This document shows, piece after piece, positions 35,583 through 45,340 of a stretch of 64,000 nucleotides of DNA. The stretch lies in contig NZ_BBCJ01000009.1 of NCBI RefSeq assembly GCF_001311985.1, positions 81,700 through 145,699 on the forward strand. Reading direction: 5' to 3'. The notes beneath the pieces were generated by a model. It had not been told where the DNA came from, searched no databases, and saw only the letters and a list, made by a program, of their open reading frames with translations. The stretch's first letter is position 1. Each line of letters opens with the position of its first letter. The DNA is from Geotalea toluenoxydans JCM 15764 (GTDB lineage: Bacteria; Desulfobacterota; Desulfuromonadia; Geobacterales; Geobacteraceae). The translations under genes were made by a program, and so were the position numbers.

Positions 35583-36275
35583 ATGAAAGTGAGAGCGAAA
35601 AGTTTCATCAAAGTAGTTGTTGGCGCATCTATAGTGGCCATGCTGGCAGCTGGTTGCGCAACCAATCCCGATGGCAGCTATGAATTTAAGAGAAGCGCCA
35701 TAGGCTCTTTGGGTGGGGCGGCACTGGGCGCAGGTATCGGGGCGCTGGCGGGCGGAAAGACCCATAGGGGAAGAAATGCGGCTATCGGTGGTCTGTCCGG
35801 TGCAGTCGTGGGCGGCGGCATCGGTTATTACATGGACCGGCAGGCAGCAGCCTTAAAGAAAAACCTGCCTGAAGCGGAGGTGGTCAGGGACGGTGACAAG
35901 GTTTATGTGGCTTTGCCGTCAGGTATCCTCTTCGACCTGGGCAAGGATTCCTTGAAGTCGGGAGCCAAGGAGTCTCTGAGCAAGGCGGCGGCAACCCTCA
36001 AGGCCTCTGAGACCAATATCATCGTTCAGGGACATACCGATTCCACCGGCTCCGATGCCATCAACCAGCCATTGAGTGAAAGGCGCGCGAAGCAGGTCCG
36101 TGATTTTCTCACTGCCAACGGTGTGCCTGCGTCCAGGCTGACTGCTGTAGGCTATGGATCGAGCCGCCCGGCCGTTGCCAACGACACCGACGCCAACCGC
36201 GCCCTCAATCGTCGGGTGCAGATGGAGATAAGCCCCAACGAGAAGGCCATAGAGCAGAACAGCGGTAACAACTAG
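35583..36275 (+). CDS. OmpA-family lipoprotein with glycine zipper
   Basis: A 230-residue outer-membrane lipoprotein (YiaD-like). The signal ends with lipobox MLAAGC. Residues ~38-85 form a glycine-zipper (SLGGAALGAGIGALAGG, then GLSGAVVGGGIGYYMD). The C-terminal OmpA domain binds peptidoglycan (VQGHTDSTG, LSERRAKQV, ANRALNRRVQM). RBS AAAGGAG. A hairpin terminator with a T-run follows. Confidence 0.93.
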   Translation: MKVRAKSFIKVVVGASIVAMLAAGCATNPDGSYEFKRSAIGSLGGAALGAGIGALAGGKTHRGRNAAIGGLSGAVVGGGIGYYMDRQAAALKKNLPEAEVVRDGDKVYVALPSGILFDLGKDSLKSGAKESLSKAAATLKASETNIIVQGHTDSTGSDAINQPLSERRAKQVRDFLTANGVPASRLTAVGYGSSRPAVANDTDANRALNRRVQMEISPNEKAIEQNSGNN

Positions 36276-36307
36276 CAGCACCTTACAATTTGAAAGTAGA
36301 TTAAAAT

Positions 36308-36337
36308 AAAGGCGGCCCCGGGGTCGCCTTTATTTTT
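36308..36337 (+). terminator. GGCGGCC hairpin terminator with T-run
   Basis: AAAGGCGGCC-ccgg-GGTCGCCTTT then ATTTTTT, directly after the OmpA lipoprotein. A clear intrinsic terminator. Confidence 0.88.
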
Positions 36338-36441
36338 TGATAAAAGGCTGCAGGTGCGTCGGCGTGATAAGACCGGGGAATAATGGTGGAAAACCTCTTC
36401 TTATCCGGCTATCATAGGGGCCTTCATCACAGGAGGGATAT

Positions 36442-37236
36442 ATGGCGACCGTATGGCTGTTGTATTTAGTACTGGGGGCATTTGCAGGCGTCATGGCGGG
36501 GTTGCTCGGCGTCGGCGGGGGGCTGGTGATCGTACCGGTGCTGTCGTTCATTTTCGCCTATCAGCAGTTGCCTCCTGAGCATATTCTGCACCTGGCCCTG
36601 GGTACTTCCCTGGCCAGTATCATTTTCACCTCCATCTCCAGTCTCCGTGCCCACCATGCACGGGGGGCCGTCAACTGGAACGTGGTGCGGCAGATCAGCC
36701 CGGGCATCGTATTCGGCACCTTTCTCGGCTCCTGGGTTGCCTCCAGGCTTTCCACCGCGTTTCTCAAAGGTTTCTTTGTCGTTTTCCTCTTTTACGTGGC
36801 CATACAGATGTTCTTCAATATCAAGCCGCAGCCCCATCGGCAGCTCCCGGGAAAAGGCACGATCTTCGGCGTGGGTGGCCTGATCGGTGGGGTTTCCAGC
36901 TTCGTCGGCATCGGCGGCGGCAGCATGTCTGTCCCCTTTCTGCTCTGGTGCAACGTTGCCATGCACAATGCCATCGGCACTTCGGCGGCAATCGGTTTTC
37001 CCATCGCCCTTGCCGGTGCGGCAGGCTACGTGGCCAACGGGCTTGCTGCTTCCCTTCCGCCACATACTCTCGGTTTCGTTCATCTCCCGGCCCTCATGGG
37101 AGTGGCGGCGGCAAGCATTGCCACTGCGCCCCTTGGGGCGAAACTGGCCCACTCGCTGCCAGTGGCGGGGCTCAAAAAAATCTTTGCGCTGCTGCTTGTG
37201 GTGATTGGAACGAAGATGGTGCTGGACCTTTTTTAG
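36442..37236 (+). CDS. TauE/SafE-family sulfite/anion exporter
   Basis: A 264-residue integral membrane protein, about eight segments. The family repeats GAFAGVMAGLLGVGGGLVIVP and IGGVSSFVGIGGGSMSVPF, plus AIGTSAAIGFPIA, are visible. Probable exporter of sulfite, sulfonates or related anions. RBS GGAGGGATAT. Bounded by hairpins on both sides, so a single-gene unit. Confidence 0.92.
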   Translation: MATVWLLYLVLGAFAGVMAGLLGVGGGLVIVPVLSFIFAYQQLPPEHILHLALGTSLASIIFTSISSLRAHHARGAVNWNVVRQISPGIVFGTFLGSWVASRLSTAFLKGFFVVFLFYVAIQMFFNIKPQPHRQLPGKGTIFGVGGLIGGVSSFVGIGGGSMSVPFLLWCNVAMHNAIGTSAAIGFPIALAGAAGYVANGLAASLPPHTLGFVHLPALMGVAAASIATAPLGAKLAHSLPVAGLKKIFALLLVVIGTKMVLDLF

Positions 37237-37260
37237 CAGGTTTCGGGCGGGCTTTGGTGC

Positions 37261-37293
37261 AGAAAAGGCGACCCCGGCGGGGCCGCCTTTTCT
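37261..37293. terminator. Bidirectional hairpin between convergent genes
   Basis: AGAAAAGGCGACCCC-ggc-GGGGCCGCCTTTTCT lies between the stops of the TauE-like gene (+) and the flavin-binding gene (-). Confidence 0.85.
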
Positions 37294-37301
37294 GCAATGA
37301 T

Positions 37302-37724
37302 CTACAGGGTTATCCATTCCTTCGGCGCAAAGTTGCTCTCCATGGTCCAGGCCAGGGCCTGGCATCCCTCGACGCGGAAAACCGACATCAGGCTGTAGCC
37401 ACTCGCCTCGATCCATGGCTTCAGGAATTCCCGGCCCGGCGAGTTGACAATCTCCTCTTTCAGCGCCTGGTCGTCCACCAGTTTAGCCTTCCCTCGTACC
37501 CTTACCTGAATGTTTGCCTGCCAGTCATGAAAGCAGAGCTCCACGGCGGAATTGACCGTCATCTGCCGGTGGACATCCTTCATGGCTCCTGTGTGGAAAA
37601 GGATGCCCCGGTCATCGGCGCGATAAACAAGCATGCCCCGCACCCGTGGTTCCCCCTCTTCGATGGTTGCCAGATGGAATACCGGATTCCTGTTGATCAG
37701 CTCAATGAGTTCTTCTCTTTTCAT
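37302..37724 (-). CDS. Pyridoxamine-5'-phosphate-oxidase-fold flavoprotein
   Basis: About 140 residues. The split-barrel pattern is visible (ELINRNPVFHLATIEEGEPR, then MLVYRADDRGILFHTGAMKD, VELCFHD). Such proteins bind FMN or F420 and act as small oxidoreductases or sensors. The start at 37724 (MKREELIEL) follows GAGGAGG; the frame is open further upstream but without a better RBS. Confidence 0.82.
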   Translation of the reverse strand: MKREELIELINRNPVFHLATIEEGEPRVRGMLVYRADDRGILFHTGAMKDVHRQMTVNSAVELCFHDWQANIQVRVRGKAKLVDDQALKEEIVNSPGREFLKPWIEASGYSLMSVFRVEGCQALAWTMESNFAPKEWITL

Positions 37725-37815
37725 CAGCTCCTCCTCGACTCTTTTTCCGCGAAGGTAACAGATTTGCAACAACGGGGCTTCCGGATTCATGCTTTTCGCT
37801 TCGGTTATCCTGCTT

Positions 37816-38682
37816 TTACGGTGTCATGACATCCGAGGGGGGGCAACCGAAGCGTTTGCGAAAAGTGTCGGTGAAGTGGGAATGACTGGCGAAACCACAA
37901 CGAAGCGCGACGGAGGTGACGCAGGTTTCGCCGGAGACTAGGAGACGGCGGGCTTTTGCCAGGCGCAGGTCGATCAGGTAATTCATCGGTGAAAGACCGG
38001 TCTCCTTGCGGAAGACGCGGCTGAAATGGGAGGATGACATGGCCGCCACGGTAGCCATCTCGTCCACCGTTACCTTTTCACCATAGCGATGGTGGAGATA
38101 TTCGACAACGCGATTGATTTCAATCCGGTTCGAAATATGGGGCGCCGATGAATTGATACCATGGGCGGCCCGGAGGATGGAGTGGGTGATGCGGATTGAG
38201 ACTGCTGCCAGCACAGCTTCCCCGCCGGGGAGTCCCGCTTCGTGTTCGGTCATGAACTCCTTAAGTAGATTGATCAGTTCCGGACCCGGAAGAAATCGAC
38301 GGAAATCGTAGGCTTTTCCGGCAAGATCGTACTGCCTCGCCTCCCGGTCGTGAAGGGTATGGGAGACGAGGATGGCGATGTAGCGCGACTGCTCTTGTCC
38401 GGGAACTTCATGATGCAGTGATCCAGGATCGATGGCTACTACTTCGCCGGGGGCGGGGGTGATGTTTTTCCCCTTGGCCTGAAAATTACCCTTGTCGTCG
38501 AAAGTGAGGACGAAGGAGTATGCCGGGTGACTGTGGTCTCGGGTAATGGCGTAGAGACAGGGACCAACTGCCGGAATGAAGAGCCCTATGCCATCGCCGA
38601 CGAAGCAGTCAACATATTTGAGCTGTTCTTCCGACACCTCGCCGACAAGGGCGCGTATTTTTTCCAGTTTACTGGTTTCCAT
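37816..38682 (-). CDS. AraC-family transcription regulator
   Basis: A 288-residue protein. The N-terminal ~130 residues form a cupin-like sensor (PGEVVAIDPGSLHHEVPG). The C-terminal AraC DNA-binding domain has both HTHs (VDEMATVAAMSSSHFSRVFRK, SVALRCGFASHSHFTDTFRK). It lies upstream of the flavin-fold gene on the same strand and may control it. Inducer unknown. Confidence 0.9.
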   Translation of the reverse strand: METSKLEKIRALVGEVSEEQLKYVDCFVGDGIGLFIPAVGPCLYAITRDHSHPAYSFVLTFDDKGNFQAKGKNITPAPGEVVAIDPGSLHHEVPGQEQSRYIAILVSHTLHDREARQYDLAGKAYDFRRFLPGPELINLLKEFMTEHEAGLPGGEAVLAAVSIRITHSILRAAHGINSSAPHISNRIEINRVVEYLHHRYGEKVTVDEMATVAAMSSSHFSRVFRKETGLSPMNYLIDLRLAKARRLLVSGETCVTSVALRCGFASHSHFTDTFRKRFGCPPSDVMTP

Positions 38683-38875
38683 AGTTTCTCCGGACGGGCA
38701 TTATATACGATAGCGGAGGGGGATATGTCACTATCTTTATTGAGGTGTTTTTCGTCGCTTTTGGCCGCTCACAACCTGTCGATTCAGTAAAAATGAACGT
38801 TTTCCCATGGAGTTAGGCCTTTTCAAAGGTGAAAAAATTATGGTATCGTCAGTCGCTTGAAACCAGGAGGTAAAC

Positions 38876-39178
38876 GTGAAAACATTGCAGGCCGGATACA
38901 TCTCTATGGGTCGCCAGGGGAAGGCAACGGCGAGATTTTCTTTGCTCGTGCTGCTGATAATGCTTGCCGTGCTCTACGGTTGCAGCAAGCTGACCACGGA
39001 AAATTACGAGAAAATCAAGATGGGCATGGACTACGGCGAGGTAGCCGGTATTCTCGGCAAGTCGGACAGTTGCTCCGAGGCGCTTTTTGCCTGCATCTGG
39101 GGCAACGAGCAGAAGAACATCACGGTGAATTTCGTTGGCGACAAGGCGATTCTCTTCACCAGCAAAAATATCAGGTAG
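38876..39178 (+). CDS. Small BamE/DUF3862-like lipoprotein
   Basis: A 100-residue protein from GTG at 38876, behind CAGGAGG. The signal sequence ends with the lipobox VLYGC. The mature part KLTTENYEKIKMGMDYGEVAGILGKSDSC and the last strands (KNITVNFVGDKAILFTSKNI) look like the SmpA/BLIP fold. Role unknown, envelope. Confidence 0.8.
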   Translation: MKTLQAGYISMGRQGKATARFSLLVLLIMLAVLYGCSKLTTENYEKIKMGMDYGEVAGILGKSDSCSEALFACIWGNEQKNITVNFVGDKAILFTSKNIR

Positions 39179-39208
39179 TCGGGGATAGGCTTAAAAATCC
39201 GGATTAAG

Positions 39209-40215
39209 ATGAGCCGATTGAGATTAAGACAATTCATGTGCTATGGCTTTGCGGCAGTGCTGCTGGTCAGTGGCGGCTGGTATGCCCATGGCTGGTACCA
39301 CCCCCATGACCACAGTGCATCCCGCCGGGTCAGGATTGCCGGCTTTCGCTTTATCAGTCCTCTCCTCGATGTGGAACTTCCAGAAGGGATGAGTATGCGG
39401 CTGGAGCCGATTCCCTTCAAGAACAAGGTGCTGGATTTCGTCCGCCAGCAGACCCAGACCGGTAGGGTCAGCGGCATGTCGGTTTATTTCCGGGACCTTT
39501 TCGACGGACCCTGGTTCGCATCAATGAAGATGCCAAATTCAATGCCGCCAGCATGATGAAGGTGCCGGTCATGATTGCATGGCTGAAGCGTGCCGAGAAA
39601 GATCCGCGGATACTGGATCGGCAGTTTTATTATGACGGCAAGGAAGACCTGACGGCAATGCAGGATATCAAACCAAGACGTGCCATCGCTGCAGGCAGGA
39701 AGTACACGGTTGAGGAGTTGCTGCACTACATGGTCAATTACTCCGACAACAATGCCACCTCCTTGCTCTACAACGCATTGCCTCCCCAGGAGTTGAACGC
39801 AGTGCTGGATGGCATGGATGTGGACAACGACACAAGTGCGGGAAATAATGACATTACCGTCCACGGCTATTCGGGCTTTTTCCGCATTCTCTTCAATGCG
39901 GGCTATCTGAACCGGGAGATGTCGGAAAAGGCTCTGCAACTCCTTACCCTTGCCGACTTCCCCCAGGGGATTGCAGCGGGGGTGCCGAAAGGCACCCCGG
40001 TAGCGGCAAAATTCGGCGAATTCAATCAGGGCGAGGAACGGCAGTTGCATGAATTCGGCATTGTCTATCATCCCAAAGGTCCCTACATCCTTGGAATTAT
40101 GACACGTGGCCGTGATGCGAAGATTCAGGCGGAGGTAATAAGGGATCTTTCCGCCCTTATCTTCACTGAGATTTCCAATGGTTCGCCAGTAAAAGGCCCA
40201 GGGGGGATGCAATAA
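39209..40215 (+). CDS. Class A beta-lactamase-like serine hydrolase (one frameshift)
   Basis: A membrane-anchored or secreted start (CYGFAAVLLVSGGWYAHGW). After a missing base near 39515 the frame joins to FNAASMMKVPVMIAW, with the SxxK motif S-M-M-K; YSDNNAT supplies SDN. The third motif is less clear (AKFGEF). Such proteins are beta-lactamases or D,D-peptidase-like enzymes; substrate unproven. Confidence 0.8.
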
Positions 40216-40269
40216 ATTCCACGGCATTCAGTTCCCCCCTTGCCACCGCACCCTGTTGAAGGAGTTCGT

Positions 40270-40794
40270 ATGTCATCGGAGCAAGAATCTTTCGAAAGCC
40301 TGCCGGAAGTGGGTGGCCGCTGGCCCGGCTCCTGCTTTGTCTGTTCGGCAGATCATCCCCATGGGCTGCATCTGCGCTTCCGCCACACGGCAGAAGGGGT
40401 CATTTCTAGCTGTGTCGTACCGGAGCACTACTGCGGCTTCGATGGGATGGTCCATGGTGGCATCATCACGACACTTCTGGACGAGGCATCGGCCTGGGCT
40501 CTGATGGCCCGCCACGGCAAACTGGGCGTGACACGGGAGATGACGGTCCGCTTCCTGAAACCGGTCATGACAGGGCAGGAGCTTACAGTTGAAGCCTGCA
40601 TCGTCGAATTCGACAGCAAAACGGCTGCCGTAAAGGGTACGGTAAAAAACAGCGAAGGTGAGATCCTTGCTGAAAGTTCCTGTTCCTGGGCTTTTCCGCG
40701 GTTATCGCGCATTGCGGGGCTGGCTGGGGTGGAAGAGCAGCGACTGCAGGCTTTTCTCGACGATTGTCGGCTGCCGGGCGATGGTGGTAAATGA
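40270..40794 (+). CDS. PaaI-type hotdog-fold thioesterase
   Basis: A 174-residue protein with FDGMVHGGIITTLLDEASAWA, the usual PaaI/hotdog active-site helix, and VTREMTVRFLKPVMTGQELTV. Probably cleaves an acyl-CoA. RBS GAAGGAG. CFVCSADHPHGLHL near the start is typical of this subgroup. Confidence 0.88.
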   Translation: MSSEQESFESLPEVGGRWPGSCFVCSADHPHGLHLRFRHTAEGVISSCVVPEHYCGFDGMVHGGIITTLLDEASAWALMARHGKLGVTREMTVRFLKPVMTGQELTVEACIVEFDSKTAAVKGTVKNSEGEILAESSCSWAFPRLSRIAGLAGVEEQRLQAFLDDCRLPGDGGK

Positions 40795-40870
40795 AAAATC
40801 TGAAGGATTGTTTTGCGTAATGTCATGGGAGGTCCCAATGACGGGCCTCGGAAAGAGAGGGGATAGAAGA

Positions 40871-42314
40871 ATGATGAATCAGAAGCAGACAGCGTATTTG
40901 AAGGAATGGCAGGGATATGAAGGATTAGCCGAGCAGATGCTGCCCATAATCGGCAGACTTTACCGTGACCATAACGTGGTGACCACCGTCTATGGCCGTT
41001 CGCTGGTCAACACTTCCACTATCGATATTCTCAAGGCCCATCGTTTTGCCAGGCTTATTCTGGACGGAGAGCTGACGGTGGTGGATACTTTTCCCATCCT
41101 GGAGGAGGTAGGCAAGCTGGACCTTGCTCCGGCGCGCATCGACATCGGCAGACTGGCCATTCGTTACCAGGCACAGGCGGGGCAGTTGCCAGTGGACGAA
41201 TTTCTCCGCCGCGAGCTTGCCCCGGTAAACACCGGCCGGGTGCCTCTGCTGGATGAGCCGCGGGACATCGTCCTTTACGGTTTCGGACGTATCGGCCGTC
41301 TTTTGGCCCGGATACTCATCGAAAAGGCGGGAAGCGGTGAAAAATTGCGCATCAGGCGGCGGTGGTCCGCAAGGGGAGCGCCGGAGACCTGGCAAAACGG
41401 GCCAGCCTCCTGCGTCGTGACTCTGTCCACGGCCAGTTCCACGGCATCATCACCATCGACGAAGAGGAAAACGCCATCATCGCCAACGGAACATGATCCG
41501 CATCATCTATGCCGATGCCCCTGAAAATGTGGATTATACCCGGTACGGCATTCACAATGCCATTCTCATCGATAACACCGGTAAGTGGCGGGATCGGGAA
41601 GGGCTGGGGCGGCACCTGCAGGCGAAAGGGATTGCCAAGGTCATTCTCACCGCTCCGGGCAAGGGGGACATTCCCAACGTGGTGGCCGGGGTCAACAACG
41701 AACTGATTACTGCCGAAGAGCCCCTCTTTTCGGCCGCCAGTTGCACCACCAATGCCATCGTGCCGGTGTTGAAGGCCGTGAACGACCGCTTCGGCATCGT
41801 CAGCGGCCATGTGGAAACCTGCCACTCCTATACCAATGACCAAAACCTCATCGACAATTACCACAAGGCTTCCCGTCGCGGCCGGAGCGCTCCTCTCAAC
41901 ATGGTCATTACCGAGACCGGTGCCGCCAAAGCGGTGGCCAAGGCCCTGCCCGAGCTGACCGGCAAGCTGACCGGCAATGCCATCCGGGTGCCGACCCCCA
42001 ACGTCTCCCTGGCCATACTCAATCTTGAACTTAAGGAAGGGGCTACAGTGGAGGCACTGAACGATTATCTGCGCGACATCTCGCTGGAATCGCCACTGCA
42101 GAACCAGATCGACTTCACCAACTCGCCGGAGGTTGTATCCAGCGATTTCGTCGGTTCCCGCCATGCCGGGGTCGTGGATTCCCTGGCGACCATTGTCCAG
42201 GGTAACCGTTGTGTCCTCTATGTCTGGTACGACAACGAGTTTGGCTATAGCTGCCAGGTGGTGCGCATGGTGCAGAAGATGGCTGGTCTTGAATTGCCGG
42301 CAATGCCAAGCTGA
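40871..42314 (+). CDS. gap: Long-form glyceraldehyde-3-phosphate dehydrogenase (two frameshifts)
   Basis: About 480 residues, some 130-150 longer than classical GapA at the N-terminus (MMNQKQTAYLKEWQGYEGLA and following helices), after which the NAD fold begins (VLYGFGRIGRLLARIL). Active-site Cys in SAASCTTNAIVPVLK; HSYTNDQNLID and WYDNEFGYSCQVVRM are standard. Shifts near 41350 and 41490. The long form is known as a separate branch; it could work in gluconeogenesis. Confidence 0.88.
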
Positions 42315-42344
42315 AGGGTCTGCAGATCCACATCATATGAAAGC

Positions 42345-42368
42345 AAAGGCGACCGCAGGGTCGCCTTT
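42345..42368 (+). terminator. GGCGACC hairpin after gap
   Basis: AAAGGCGACC-gcag-GGTCGCCTTT, 30 bp after the stop. Confidence 0.8.
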
Positions 42369-42498
42369 ACTGTTTCAATGCTTCCCCGGCCCGGCACCTT
42401 GTGAACGACCCTGGCCAGGGTGCAACACAAAGATCTGGCAGGATACTGTCGATGAAAGTAATATACGAATTTACAGTAAATTTTGAGGAGAGCACACA

Positions 42499-44136
42499 AT
42501 GAATGAGTTGCTGATTCCCCGCACCCCATCCGCCCATAGTTACCAGCTGCTGATCAGGAACATGCTCTACACGCCAATGGTCAACAATCCGGACCAGGAG
42601 ATCGTCTACCGTCATCACTATCGCGGCACTTACCGGGATCTTCGCGAACGTGTCTGCAGGCTCGCTTCGGTGTTGACCAGTCTTGGGGTAAAACCGGGGG
42701 ACACGGTGGCGGTGATGGACTGGGACAGCCACCGCTACCTGGAGATGTTCTTCGCCGTGCCCATGATCGGCGCGGTGCTGCACACCATCAATGTCCGGCT
42801 TTCGCCGGAGCAGATCCTCTATACCATCGACCATGCCGAGGATGATGTCCTTTTCGTCAACAGCGAATTTCTGCCCATCCTGGAGCAGATCCGTGGCCGA
42901 ATCGACCTGGTGCGGACCTACGTGCTCATTGCCGATGAGCCGTGCGACGCCCATACTGTCAAGTTTGCCGGAGAGTACGAGCAACTGCTGGCCCAGGCGG
43001 CCCCCCATTTCGATTTCCCCGATCTGGATGAAAATACCCGCGCCACCACCTTCTACACCACCGGCACCACCGGTTTGCCGAAGGGAGTCTATTTCAGCCA
43101 CAGGCAGCTGGTGATGCATACCATGGGACTACTGGCCATGCTGGGATCGGTGGTCGGCCATGGCGGTTTTCGCCGTGACGATGTCTACATGCCCATGACC
43201 CCCATGTTCCACGTGCACGCCTGGGGAATCCCTTACGTGGCGACCATGCTCGGCGTCAAACAGGTCTATCCCGGCCGCTATTCGCCGGACCTTCTGCTGG
43301 AGCTGAAGGAGAAGGAGCAGGTAACCTTTTCCCACTGTGTGCCGACCATTATGCATATGCTCCTCAAGCACCCCCATGCCGACCAGATGGACCTTTCCGG
43401 GTGGAAGCTGATCATCGGCGGCGCGGCCATGTCCCGGACCCTCTGCCTGGATGCGCTATCCCGCGGCATCGACGTCTTTACCGGTTACGGCATGTCCGAG
43501 ACCTGCCCGATCCTGACCATATCGCAGCTGACTCCGGAGATGCTCGATCTGTCACCGGATGAGCAGGCGGCGATTCGCTGCCGCACAGGCCTGTCTCTCC
43601 CCCTGGTCGAACTTAAAGTGGCTGACGGCAACATGCAGGAACAGCCATGGGACGGCAAGAGCAGCGGCGAGATCGTCGTCCGCGCCCCCTGGCTGAGCCA
43701 GGGCTACCTGAAAGACCACAAGGCGTCCGAGCGATTGTGGGACGGCGGGTACCTGCACACGGGCGATGTGGCGGTGCGGGACGAGAAGGGATATGTGAGG
43801 ATCACCGATCGTACCAAGGATGTGATAAAGGTGGCAGGGGAATGGATTTCGTCCCTTGAACTTGAGGATATCGTTGCCCATCATCATGCTGTGGCCGAGG
43901 TGGCGGTGATCGGTCAGCCCGACGAAAAGTGGGGTGAGCGCCCCCTGGTCCTGGTGGTGGCAAAGCCTGGGGAACAGGCCAACGAGAAGGAAATTGCCCA
44001 TCACCTTCGGCAGTACGCCGACAAGGGGGTAGTGAGCAAACATGTGGTGCTGGCCAGGGTGCGGCTGGTGGAGGCGATAGACAAGACCAGTGTCGGCAAG
44101 ATCAACAAGGTTGCCTTGCGGGAGAAATACCTGTAG
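42499..44136 (+). CDS. Fatty-acyl-CoA synthetase (AMP-forming)
   Basis: A 545-residue ANL enzyme that activates a fatty acid to acyl-CoA through acyl-AMP. The ATP loop is FYTTGTTGLPKGVYFSH near residue 185, then GYGMSETCPI, the hinge ITDRTKDVIKVAGEWIS and the C-terminal catalytic Lys in TSVGKINKVALR. The overall pattern (PMTPMFHVHAWGIPYVATML) fits medium/long-chain ligases. Intact; RBS TGAGGAGAG. Chain length not predictable here. Confidence 0.93.
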   Translation: MNELLIPRTPSAHSYQLLIRNMLYTPMVNNPDQEIVYRHHYRGTYRDLRERVCRLASVLTSLGVKPGDTVAVMDWDSHRYLEMFFAVPMIGAVLHTINVRLSPEQILYTIDHAEDDVLFVNSEFLPILEQIRGRIDLVRTYVLIADEPCDAHTVKFAGEYEQLLAQAAPHFDFPDLDENTRATTFYTTGTTGLPKGVYFSHRQLVMHTMGLLAMLGSVVGHGGFRRDDVYMPMTPMFHVHAWGIPYVATMLGVKQVYPGRYSPDLLLELKEKEQVTFSHCVPTIMHMLLKHPHADQMDLSGWKLIIGGAAMSRTLCLDALSRGIDVFTGYGMSETCPILTISQLTPEMLDLSPDEQAAIRCRTGLSLPLVELKVADGNMQEQPWDGKSSGEIVVRAPWLSQGYLKDHKASERLWDGGYLHTGDVAVRDEKGYVRITDRTKDVIKVAGEWISSLELEDIVAHHHAVAEVAVIGQPDEKWGERPLVLVVAKPGEQANEKEIAHHLRQYADKGVVSKHVVLARVRLVEAIDKTSVGKINKVALREKYL

Positions 44137-44205
44137 CAGTTGCCTGCTTTCCGGCAAAAGCAGCAGGATATGAAGCAGCCGGTTGATTGAAGATGTTTCT
44201 CTGAT

Positions 44206-44232
44206 GGGCGGTCAAGATGACCGCCCTTTTAT
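44206..44232 (+). terminator. GGGCGGTCA hairpin terminator
   Basis: GGGCGGTCA-aga-TGACCGCCC then TTTTATTTTT. It serves the acyl-CoA synthetase gene and overlaps the end of the convergent MBL gene. Confidence 0.88.
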
Positions 44233-45158
44233 TTTTCTTTATCCCGCAGGGTCTGCCGTTCCTCTTCGGACAGGCTTTCCACATATTCAATGAGGCCGCG
44301 CAGGGTATTGCCCAGGAAGTAGCGTTCACGGACGGTTATGTCCTGGGGCAGGCGGCTGACGTTGCGGTAATTCTCGTCCTTCTGCAATAGCCAATCGACA
44401 ATCGCTTCCTCCCGTTTAGCTCCTTCCAAAGAAATGTTTGACGCAACGCCCCTGACCCAGAGCAGCAGCTGGTTGCGGGCAACATGCAGATGCTTCAGCG
44501 CATCATCCACCAAGCCGTAGTGGGCGAAGACCATTGTGCGCGGAGCAAGGTCGATCATCCGGTCGATGGAGTCCAGTGCCACCTGGAGAATGAAGCGGGG
44601 TGGGGTTGCCGGGCGCATGTAGAGGCCTTCGGCAAGCTCGCAATGGACACCGGCCACTTCCCCGGCGAAAAGGAGGTCATCGAGCAGATAGCTGCAGTGG
44701 TGCTGGGCATGGCCGGGGGTAAGGAAGGCGTGGATGCCGGTTTTTCCGATAGTTTCTTCGTAGCCGATTCTTCCTTCTGGCACTGGGACGATTTCTCCAT
44801 AGGCCTCGGCCAATAGAGGGCCAAGCACCTTTCGCGTGCCTTGCCACAGTTTTTCCGGCGCCGTCATGTGCCGGACTCCCTCGGGATGGCATACCACCGT
44901 CGCCTGGGGGAATTCCTTGAGCAGCGCCCCGGTTCCACCGGCGTGATCGATGTGGATGTGGGTAAGAAGCACATAATCAAGGCGTTCGACCCCTCTGCGG
45001 CGCAGCTCGCTGCAAAGATGGGGGATGGTGGAAAGGGGGCCGGGATCGACGAGGATGGTGAAGGTTTCACCCAGGTAAAGCCAGGAACTGATGAATTTGC
45101 GGAATCCTTCCAGGCTGGGTTGATCAAGATCAATGCAGAAGAGGTTGTTACGATTCAA
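44229..45158 (-). CDS. Metallo-beta-lactamase-fold hydrolase
   Basis: A 309-residue protein. Metal motif T66-H67-I-H69-I-D71-H72, then TPGHAQHHCSYLL and VFAHYG for the remaining ligands. The long C-terminal helical tail (EEAIVDWLLQKDENYRN...) is found in glyoxalase-II-like and lactonase-like members. Substrate unknown. Intact, convergent with the acyl-CoA synthetase. Confidence 0.88.
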   Translation of the reverse strand: MNRNNLFCIDLDQPSLEGFRKFISSWLYLGETFTILVDPGPLSTIPHLCSELRRRGVERLDYVLLTHIHIDHAGGTGALLKEFPQATVVCHPEGVRHMTAPEKLWQGTRKVLGPLLAEAYGEIVPVPEGRIGYEETIGKTGIHAFLTPGHAQHHCSYLLDDLLFAGEVAGVHCELAEGLYMRPATPPRFILQVALDSIDRMIDLAPRTMVFAHYGLVDDALKHLHVARNQLLLWVRGVASNISLEGAKREEAIVDWLLQKDENYRNVSRLPQDITVRERYFLGNTLRGLIEYVESLSEEERQTLRDKEK

Positions 45159-45340
45159 TGGGAACTCCTTTCACTGAAGACCATCGGAGGGGCAATAAAT
45201 TTACCGGCGGGTGATTTTCGCCGAATAGAAGATACTTGTCAATGGATGATCCGCATCTGGTCTCTCTGCCCCATTGTTGCATTCCCCGGCTTTCCTGCAA
45301 GAATTTAAGGGGAGCATCAATTCACAGGCAGGAGGTTGAG

